11,662 nucleotides of DNA, taken from contig JALSNA010000253.1 of assembly GCA_026987255.1 (NCBI GenBank), forward strand, positions 1 to 11,662, in the 5' to 3' direction. Position numbers and translations under genes: made by a program. The notes beneath the pieces were generated by a model, which saw only the letters and a list, made by a program, of their open reading frames with translations, did no database searches and was not told the DNA's origin. Within the stretch, counting starts at the first letter, position 1. The number at the start of each line of letters is the position of its first letter. This DNA comes from Hyphomicrobiales bacterium. GTDB taxonomy: Bacteria > Pseudomonadota > Alphaproteobacteria > Rhizobiales > Aestuariivirgaceae. Below are positions 5,906-11,662 of the stretch, piece by piece.

Positions 5906-6972
5906 GTGCGGCCCTCCCGTGACGCGGCGCGGCGGAAGCGGTAATTGACCAGGGTATCGCTGGCCAGGATGAAGAACAGCAAGATGCCCTGAAAGGCCTG
6001 CGCCACCTTGTCGGAGATGTTCAGGGCCAGCTGCGCCGATTCGCCGCCCAGATAGGTCAGCGCCAGCAAAAGGCCGGCAAAGAGGGCTCCAAGCGGCGAC
6101 AAACGGCCCAGGAAGGCGACGATAATGGCGGTGAAGCCATAGCCGGGCGAGATGGAGGGCTGCAACTGGCCGATGGAGCCCGATACCTCGCTGATGCCCG
6201 CCAGTCCGGCCAGGGCGCCGGAGAGCAGAAAGGCCGCCGTGGTGGTCTTTTGCGCCGAGAACCCGGCAAACAGCCCGGCGCGCGGCGCCGAGCCCATGAC
6301 GCGCACCGAAAAGCCGTAGGTCATGCGCGCCAGCATCCACCACAGGATGAGCACCGCCAGCAGCGCCAGAATGGCCCCCAGATGCACCCGCCCGGAGATG
6401 GCCGGCAGCACGTGCCAGCCCTCGAAGGTCACCGACTTGGGAAAGTTGAAGCCCTTGGGGTCGCGCCAGGGGCCGCGCACCAGCCAGTCGAGAAACAACT
6501 GGGCCACATAGACCAGCATCAGAGAGGTGAGGATTTCGTTGGCATTGAAGCGGTTTTTCAGAACCGCCGGAATCCAGCCCCACAGGGCCCCGCCCGCCGC
6601 CGCCAGGATCAGCATGGCCAGGAGCGCCAAGGGATCGTTCCAGCCCGGGGTGAGAATGGGGATCATCGAGCCGGCCAGCGCCCCCATGATGAGCTGGCCC
6701 TCGGCGCCGATGTTCCACACGTTGGCGCGGTAGGCCATGGCCAGCCCGGCGCCGGTCATGACCAGCGGCGTGGCCTTGACGATGAGCTCCTCGATGGACC
6801 ACGCGGAGGTCAGCGGCTCGATGAAATAGACATAAAGCGCCGCTGCGGGATCGTGGCCGAGGATGGCGAACATGACGGCCCCGGCGAGCACCGCCAGGGC
6901 GATGGCCAGCAGCGGCGACAGCCAGCGCCACAGGGGCGAGGGCGCCTCGCGTTTCTCGAGCACGAAGATCAT
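5902..6972 (-). CDS. BMP-type ABC importer permease 1 (BPD_transp_2 family)
   Basis: Inner-membrane permease of 356 residues. A charged N-terminus (MIFVLEKREA) leads into a first membrane helix at about 16-38, then a helical core with the diagnostic NVWNIGAEGQLIMGALAG (84-101). Further helices follow, with SGALAGLAGI (251-260) late in the chain. It is longer than permease 2, as is usual for the NupB/YufP-like partner. It starts at ATG 6972, whose ATGA overlap with the ATPase stop (6969-6971) and G-rich upstream stretch GGGGGG support the choice. Together with permease 2 it would form the heterodimeric channel for the nucleoside-like substrate. Confidence 0.92.
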   Translation of the reverse strand: MIFVLEKREAPSPLWRWLSPLLAIALAVLAGAVMFAILGHDPAAALYVYFIEPLTSAWSIEELIVKATPLVMTGAGLAMAYRANVWNIGAEGQLIMGALAGSMIPILTPGWNDPLALLAMLILAAAGGALWGWIPAVLKNRFNANEILTSLMLVYVAQLFLDWLVRGPWRDPKGFNFPKSVTFEGWHVLPAISGRVHLGAILALLAVLILWWMLARMTYGFSVRVMGSAPRAGLFAGFSAQKTTTAAFLLSGALAGLAGISEVSGSIGQLQPSISPGYGFTAIIVAFLGRLSPLGALFAGLLLALTYLGGESAQLALNISDKVAQAFQGILLFFILASDTLVNYRFRRAASREGRT

Positions 6973-8516
6973 GCCGCCCCCCGTGCCGTCTCGTGCGCCC
7001 CGGCCATGAGCAGGCCGATCTTCTCGCGGTCCAGCTCGCCGGCGGGCTGCGCCGCGGAAAGCTCGCCGCGCGAGATGACGGCGATGCGGTCGGCGATCTC
7101 GAAGATTTCGTCCAGGTCCTGGGAAATGACCAGCACCGCCGATCCGGCGCGCGCCAGGTCGATGAGCTGCTGGCGGATGAGTGCCGCGGCTCCTGCATCC
7201 ACGCCCCAGGTGGGCTGGTTGACGATGAACAAGGCCGGTTTGCGGTCCAGCTCGCGGCCCATGATGAACTTTTGCAGGTTGCCGCCGGACAGCGCGGCGG
7301 CGGCCTTTCCGGCATCGGCGCCGCGCACGTCGTTGGCCCTGATCACCCTGTCGCAGATCTCGCGCGCCTTGCCATAGTCGATGACGCCGCGCCGCACCAG
7401 CCCCTCGCCGGTGGCGTGACGCGACAGGACGATGTTTTCGCTCAGCGTCATCAAGGGCACGCAGGCATGGCCCAGGCGCTCCTCCGGGGCGAAGGCCGCC
7501 CCGGCGCGGCGGCGCGCGTTGATGCCCTTGCGCGAGACATCCTCGCCACGGATGAAGATGACGCCATTGCCCTGCGCCAGGCGCTCGCCGGAGAGGGCGC
7601 GGAACAGTTCGCGCTGGCCATTGCCCGCCACCCCGGCGATGGCCACCACCTCGCCGGCGCGCACGTTCAGCGAAATGCCATAGAGCGGCACGCCGAAAGG
7701 CCCGTCGGGCGGCAAGGTCAGATCGCGCAGATGCAGCAAGGGCGCGCCGAGCATGTCGGGGGGCGGGGCGGCATGGACGTCGTGGATGTCCGCCCCCACC
7801 ATGAGCCGCGCCAGGGAGGCGGCCGTCTCGCGGCGCGGGTCGAGGCTGTCCACCACCTTGCCGTGGCGCAATATGGTGGCGCTGGCGCACAGGGCGCGCA
7901 CCTCCTCTAAGCGATGGGAAATGTAGATGATGGCGCGCCCCTCGTCCGCCAGCTTGCGCAAGGTGACGAAAAGCTCTCCGGCCTCCTGGGGGGTGAGCAC
8001 CGAGGTCGGCTCATCGAGAATGATGATGCGCGGATCGGCCAGCAGGCAGCGCACGATCTCCACCCGCTGGCGCTCGCCCACCGACAAATCGGCCACCAGG
8101 GCGCCAGGGTCGAGCGGCAGGCCATATTGGCGCGAGACCTCGCGGATGCGCTGATCCAGGGCGGCCTTGTCCTCGTCGGCGGCCAGGGCAAGGCGGATGT
8201 TCTCGGCCACGGTGAAGGGCTCGAAGAGCGAAAAGTGCTGGAACACCATGCCGATGCCCATCTCGCGCGCCGCCGCCGGAGAGGCGATGCGCACCGGCTC
8301 GCCAGCGAGGAGGATTTCGCCGCTATCGGGCTGCAAGGCCCCGTAGATGATCTTCACCAGGGTGGACTTGCCGGCCCCGTTCTCGCCCAGCAGGGCGTGA
8401 ATCTCTCCGGCCTTGACGGAGAGCGAAACATCGTCGTTGGCCACCAGCGCGCCAAAGCGGCGGGTGATGCCGCGCACCTGCAAAAGCGGAGCGGATGTCT
8501 CGTCGGGAGCTTTCAT
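6969..8516 (-). CDS. duplicated ABC ATPase of the BMP-type importer
   Basis: Cytoplasmic ATPase of 515 residues with two ABC cassettes in one chain, first gene of the operon. Cassette 1 is complete: Walker A GENGAGKST (44-52), Q-loop Q93, signature LSVGE (144-148), Walker B IIILDE (164-169), switch His H201. Cassette 2 is degenerate in the family-typical way: the Walker A Lys is replaced (GVAGNGQRE, 295-303, Q301), the signature LSGGN is kept (409-413), Walker B reads LFIVNQP with N433 and Q434 in place of Asp and Glu, and the switch His is Q466. So one composite site should hydrolyse ATP. The length and layout match NupA/YufO and the related sugar importers RbsA/MglA; the partner genes favour the nucleoside class. 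The ATG has no clear ribosome site. It diverges from pepN. Confidence 0.93.
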   Translation of the reverse strand: MKAPDETSAPLLQVRGITRRFGALVANDDVSLSVKAGEIHALLGENGAGKSTLVKIIYGALQPDSGEILLAGEPVRIASPAAAREMGIGMVFQHFSLFEPFTVAENIRLALAADEDKAALDQRIREVSRQYGLPLDPGALVADLSVGERQRVEIVRCLLADPRIIILDEPTSVLTPQEAGELFVTLRKLADEGRAIIYISHRLEEVRALCASATILRHGKVVDSLDPRRETAASLARLMVGADIHDVHAAPPPDMLGAPLLHLRDLTLPPDGPFGVPLYGISLNVRAGEVVAIAGVAGNGQRELFRALSGERLAQGNGVIFIRGEDVSRKGINARRRAGAAFAPEERLGHACVPLMTLSENIVLSRHATGEGLVRRGVIDYGKAREICDRVIRANDVRGADAGKAAAALSGGNLQKFIMGRELDRKPALFIVNQPTWGVDAGAAALIRQQLIDLARAGSAVLVISQDLDEIFEIADRIAVISRGELSAAQPAGELDREKIGLLMAGAHETARGAA

Positions 8517-8677
8517 GGCGGGACAATTACACGATCCGCCCCCTTTGCAAAGCGTCGCGCATGGGGTTTTTCACAGCTTTGCGCGCCCAGATGGGCGCAG
8601 ATGGGCGCAATTGTCCCGGCGGATTGACAGAATCGCTCCGCGCGGCGCACAAGGAAAGCGGAACTTCTCAAGCAACA
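8517..8677. promoter_or_regulatory. divergent promoter region between the transporter operon and pepN
   Basis: A 161-base gap holding several symmetrical elements. A 16-base dyad, GCGCCCAGATGGGCGC, lies at 8583-8598. Its right half AGATGGGCGC is repeated directly at 8599-8608. The 10-mer AATTGTCCCG occurs upstream of both genes in the direction of each: 8609-8618 on + and 8528-8519 on -. TTGACA (8624-8629) is a good -35 for pepN, though no convincing -10 follows at 17 bases. For the operon, TTGCAA with TAATTG 15 bases on is only weak. A shared regulator is possible. Confidence 0.5.
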
Positions 8678-11329
8678 ATGGAAACAAGCGCCCCCATGAC
8701 CTCAGCCCCCAAGGCCGTCCGGCTGGCCGATTACCGCGCCCCGGACTGGCTCGTCCCTTCCGTTCATCTCGATTTCGCTCTCGATCCGGAAGCCACCATC
8801 GTCACCGCGCGCCTGGAGATCGCCCGCAATCCGGATGCGCCGGGCCCCGATTGCCCGCCGCTGGTGCTCGATGGCGAGGATCTGGAGCTTGAGGACATCC
8901 GCCTGGATGGCGGAAAGCTGCTGGAGGCGGAATATATCCTCGATGGAAACAGGCTGGTCATCCCCACCCCGCCGGCGCGGGATTTCAGGCTGGAAACACA
9001 GGTGCGCATCAACCCGCAGGACAACACCGCCCTGTCGGGCCTTTACCGCACCGGCGGCAACTACTGCACCCAGTGCGAGGCGCAAGGGTTCCGCCGCATC
9101 ACCTTCTGGCCCGACCGGCCCGACGTGCTGTCGCGCTTCACGGTGCGCATGGAGGCCAAGGCGGCGGACAATCCCGTCCTGCTCTCCAATGGCAATTGCC
9201 TCGAGGACGGCACGCTGCCGGGCGGGCGCCATTACGCCATCTGGGAGGATCCCTTCCCCAAGCCCTCCTATCTCTTCGCCCTGGTGGCGGGCGATCTGGA
9301 GAAGCTGGAGGATGCCTTCACCACCATGGAGGGGCGCAATGTGACCTTGCGCATCTGGGTGCAGAAGGGCAAGCGCGAGCGCGCCCGATGGGCCATGGAG
9401 AGCCTCAAGGCGGCCATGCGCTGGGACGAGGAGCGCTTCGGGCGCGCCTATGACCTGGATGTGTTCAACATCGTCGCGGTGCCCGATTTCAACATGGGGG
9501 CGATGGAAAACAAGTCGCTGAACATCTTCAACGACAAATACATCCTGGCCAGCCCCGATGCCGCCACCGATGACGGATACGAGGCCATCGAGGCGATCAT
9601 CGGCCATGAGTATTTCCACAACTGGACCGGCAACCGCATCACCTGCCGCGACTGGTTCCAGCTGTGCCTGAAGGAAGGGCTGACGGTGTTCCGCGATCAG
9701 GAGTTCACCTGCGATCTGCGCTCGCGGGCGGTCAAGCGCATCGCCGACGTGCGCAACCTGCGCGCCCGCCAGTTCCCTGAGGATGCAGGCCCCCTGGCCC
9801 ATCCGGTGCGCCCCGATGCCTATGCGGCCATCGACAATTTCTACACCGCCACCGTCTATGAAAAGGGCGCCGAAGTGGTGCGCATGCTCCATACCCTGCT
9901 GGGCGAGGAGGCCTTCATGGGCGCCATGAGGCTCTATTTCGAGCGCTTCGATGGCACGGCGGCCACGGTGGAGGATTTCATCGCCTGCATGGAGGAGGCC
10001 TCGGGGCGCGATCTGGCGCAGTTCATGCGCTGGTATACCCAGGCGGGCACGCCGCAGGTGACGGTGCTGAAGTCCCATGATGCCAAATCCGGGCGGCTGA
10101 CGCTGGTCGTCTCGCAGTCCATCCCGCCAACACCGGGGCAGCCGCAAAAGGCTCCCCATCACATCCCCTTGCGCATCGCCGCGCTCGATGGGCAGGGCCG
10201 CGAAATCCCCCTGCGGCTCGCGGGCGGAAAGCCTCTCGAGAATGGCCTTCTGGAGCTGCGCGAGGCGCGCCAGACATTCGTGTTCGAGGATGTGGCGGCC
10301 GATCCCGTCCTGTCGCTCAACCGCGGCTTTGGCGCTCCCATCGCCCTGCACGCGGAACGCAGCATGGCGGAGCTGATGTTCCTCATGGCCCATGATGGCG
10401 ATCCCTTCGCCCGCTGGGAGGCCGGACAGGCGGCGGCGCGCAGGCTGATTCTGGCCGCCATGGAAAACAAGACGGCGCCGGTGCGCGATTATGGGGCGGC
10501 CCTGGAGGCCATCATCAAGGAGCTGCGCCAGCGCGATCCGGCCTTCCTGGCCCAGATGCTGCATTTGCCCAGTGTCAATGCCCTGGCCGCCGATGTGCGG
10601 CGCGATGCCGATCCGCAGGCCATCCATGCGGCGCGCAACCAGGTGCTGGGGCGCATCGGCCGCCAGCTGGCCGCCCTGCTGGAGGAAACCTTCCACGCCC
10701 TGGCGGTCACCACGCCTTATGCGCCGGCGCCGCAACAGACCGGCCGGCGCGCCGCACGCGGCGCTCTGCTGGCCCTGCTCACCCACGGCGGCAAGCGCCA
10801 TGGCGCGGCCCTGGCCTTCAGGACCTATGGGGAGGCGCAGAATCTGAGCGAGCGCACCTTGGCCATGAAGGCGCTGATGCTGACCGCCTCCAAGGAACGC
10901 GAAGAGGCCCTGGAGGATTTCATCGGCCGTTTCGGCAATGATCATCTGCTGGTCAACACATGGCTGGGCTGGCAGGCCGCCTGGCCCAATGTGCGGGCCA
11001 TAGCCAGGGTGCGCGAGCTGATGGACAGCCGCTGGTTCGCGCTGACCAATCCCAACCGGGTGCGCGCCCTGGTGGGGGTCTTTGCCGCCTCCAACCCGGT
11101 GGCCTTCAATGCCGCAAGCGGCGAGGGCTATGCCCTGGTTGCCGGTGTCATCGAACGTCTGGATGGTCTCAATCCGCAGGTGGCGGCGCGTCTGGCCAGC
11201 GCCTTCAGAAGCTGGCGCACCCTGGAGCCGGTGCGGCGCGGCAAGGCGCAAGCCGCCCTGGAGCGCATCCTGGCCAGGGAAGGGCTTTCGGCCGATACCC
11301 GCGACATAGTGACTCGCATGCTGGGCTGA
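8678..11329 (+). CDS. pepN: aminopeptidase N (M1 zinc metallopeptidase)
   Basis: Cytosolic M1-family aminopeptidase that trims N-terminal residues from peptides. At 883 residues it matches the usual bacterial PepN length (about 870-890). All catalytic elements are present: GAMEN exopeptidase motif (274-278), zinc motif HEYFH (310-314) with the third ligand E333 exactly 18 residues on, and the transition-state Tyr at about 394 (TATVYEKGAEV). The exact HEYFHNWTGNR form is that of the E. coli PepN branch. The C-terminal helical domain runs unbroken to RMLG. The start is uncertain: ATG 8678 has GGAA 14 bases upstream, while ATG 8696 has GGAAA 11 bases upstream and would give 877 residues. The frame stays open further upstream, but that would run into the divergent gene. 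It is probably monocistronic. Confidence 0.96.
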   Translation: METSAPMTSAPKAVRLADYRAPDWLVPSVHLDFALDPEATIVTARLEIARNPDAPGPDCPPLVLDGEDLELEDIRLDGGKLLEAEYILDGNRLVIPTPPARDFRLETQVRINPQDNTALSGLYRTGGNYCTQCEAQGFRRITFWPDRPDVLSRFTVRMEAKAADNPVLLSNGNCLEDGTLPGGRHYAIWEDPFPKPSYLFALVAGDLEKLEDAFTTMEGRNVTLRIWVQKGKRERARWAMESLKAAMRWDEERFGRAYDLDVFNIVAVPDFNMGAMENKSLNIFNDKYILASPDAATDDGYEAIEAIIGHEYFHNWTGNRITCRDWFQLCLKEGLTVFRDQEFTCDLRSRAVKRIADVRNLRARQFPEDAGPLAHPVRPDAYAAIDNFYTATVYEKGAEVVRMLHTLLGEEAFMGAMRLYFERFDGTAATVEDFIACMEEASGRDLAQFMRWYTQAGTPQVTVLKSHDAKSGRLTLVVSQSIPPTPGQPQKAPHHIPLRIAALDGQGREIPLRLAGGKPLENGLLELREARQTFVFEDVAADPVLSLNRGFGAPIALHAERSMAELMFLMAHDGDPFARWEAGQAAARRLILAAMENKTAPVRDYGAALEAIIKELRQRDPAFLAQMLHLPSVNALAADVRRDADPQAIHAARNQVLGRIGRQLAALLEETFHALAVTTPYAPAPQQTGRRAARGALLALLTHGGKRHGAALAFRTYGEAQNLSERTLAMKALMLTASKEREEALEDFIGRFGNDHLLVNTWLGWQAAWPNVRAIARVRELMDSRWFALTNPNRVRALVGVFAASNPVAFNAASGEGYALVAGVIERLDGLNPQVAARLASAFRSWRTLEPVRRGKAQAALERILAREGLSADTRDIVTRMLG

Positions 11330-11345
11330 TTCGCGCGCCGGAAAA

Positions 11346-11370
11346 TCCGCGGCATGCCCATGCGCGCGGA
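11346..11370 (+). terminator. hairpin after pepN, possible terminator without T-run
   Basis: TCCGCGGCAT pairs with ATGC-(G)-CGCGGA, a 10-bp stem with one bulged base and a 4-base loop. It begins 17 bases after the pepN stop. There is no T-tract, so intrinsic termination is uncertain. Confidence 0.35.
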
Positions 11371-11454
11371 CCGTTCCGCCTCCGATTCATCCCCCGCCCC
11401 CTAGCCGCTCTCCAAGATGGCGGCAGCGGCGCTCTGGACAAATCCCTCCACATG

Positions 11455-11493
11455 CGAATCAATGGCGGAAGTGATTCGTTAACAATCCGTTTA
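11455..11493 (+). promoter_or_regulatory. dyad plus CtrA-like site upstream of the right-edge gene
   Basis: CGAATCA (11455-11461) and TGATTCG (11472-11478) form a perfect 7-bp dyad with a 10-base spacer. The right arm runs directly into TTAA (11479-11482), seven bases, then TTTA (11490-11493), one mismatch from the CtrA consensus TTAA-N7-TTAA. The rest of the 225-base gap after pepN shows nothing more that I recognise. Confidence 0.3.
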
Positions 11494-11555
11494 CCAGCCG
11501 GGGGGAATCATGCACACGGGGCATGGGCCGCTGGTTTTTTCATGGGGGTAAGGCT

Positions 11556-11662
11556 TTGTCAAAAGCCGCACTGGAAGAGCTTTTCGTCAAGCAGCGCACC
11601 ATTCGCTGGCCTGGCCTCTTGCGGCATGTTCTGCCGCTCATGACGGAGCGCGCCTTTCAGCG
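11556..11662 (+). CDS. probable 5' end of an unrecognised gene (partial)
   Basis: A frame opening at TTG 11556 runs to the window edge without a stop (35 full codons). It begins M(L)SKAALEELFVKQRT and continues IRWPGLLRHVLPLMTERAF, which looks like a natural protein start, with an amphipathic helix and then basic and hydrophobic residues. GGGGGT (11544-11549) lies 6 bases upstream as a possible ribosome site. A competing frame from ATG 11541 ends at a TGA near 11641 and has poorer composition. Too little is visible to name it. Confidence 0.35.
   Translation, partial: MSKAALEELFVKQRTIRWPGLLRHVLPLMTERAFQ

Noticed and set aside
4985..7315. Apparent 776-codon frame running into permease 2
   Set aside because: Only the part after ATG 5905 has membrane-protein character. 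The rest is a shadow of permease 1 and the ATPase.
5902..7890. Apparent long fusion frame running from the ATPase region into permease 1
   Set aside because: The upstream part is an out-of-frame, Arg-rich shadow of the ATPase. The real permease starts at ATG 6972, with an ATGA overlap.
6969..8516. Degenerate second ATPase cassette as a sign of gene decay
   Set aside because: Loss of the Walker A Lys, the Walker B acids and the switch His in cassette 2 is normal for this importer family; cassette 1 is intact.
8702..11251. Open frame of about 849 codons antisense to pepN
   Set aside because: The sense strand carries an intact M1 peptidase with every catalytic motif. The antisense frame is open because of GC-biased third positions and has no recognisable domain.
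10960..11643. Open frame on the + strand overlapping the pepN 3' end and continuing beyond
   Set aside because: It is out of frame with pepN over its first half, has poor composition and no ribosome site, and ends before the more natural-looking frame at 11556.

Overview
The window is a GC-rich chromosomal segment that looks alphaproteobacterial. The grounds are a split DUF1214/DUF1254 membrane-protein pair, a small protein with paired FPV and FPGVRYEY motifs, an E. coli-type aminopeptidase N, CtrA-like GTTAAC boxes, and heavy use of G/C at third codon positions. The order or genus cannot be fixed from sequence alone. No rRNA, tRNA, CRISPR array, transposase or phage gene was seen, so this reads as a core-type region rather than an island.

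Layout. Positions 1-1452 (+ strand) hold the 3' end of an unrecognised gene with a very basic tail, then two small membrane-anchored proteins (DUF1214, then DUF1254) with a 4-base stop/start overlap. Facing them on the - strand are a small conserved protein (about 1474-1644), a membrane-anchored protein with two peptidoglycan-binding domains (1968-2633), and a secreted methionine-rich protein built from five exact 25-residue repeats (2952-3566). These three - strand genes are separated by gaps of roughly 300 bases. The last two each have a clear rho-independent terminator just downstream.

Positions 3762-8516 (- strand) form a complete ABC importer operon of the BMP / nucleoside-uptake (Nup/Yuf) class. 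The order is duplicated ATPase, permease 1, permease 2, periplasmic BMP binding protein, terminator. The first three genes are joined by ATGA overlaps, while the binding-protein gene is last, behind a 93-base gap with a hairpin. The likely cargo is a nucleoside or related purine compound; this is family inference.

A 161-base divergent intergenic region with a dyad, tandem half-sites and a repeated 10-mer separates the operon from a full-length zinc aminopeptidase N gene (8678-11329, + strand). After pepN come a hairpin, about 225 bases with a dyad and a CtrA-like site, and the probable start of a further gene cut by the window edge.

The item most worth a second look is the DP-repeat protein at 2952-3566, with its structured leader. 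Next are the large inverted repeat at 2781-2848 and the symmetrical intergenic region upstream of pepN. I found no convincing evidence of a new defence or mobile system.
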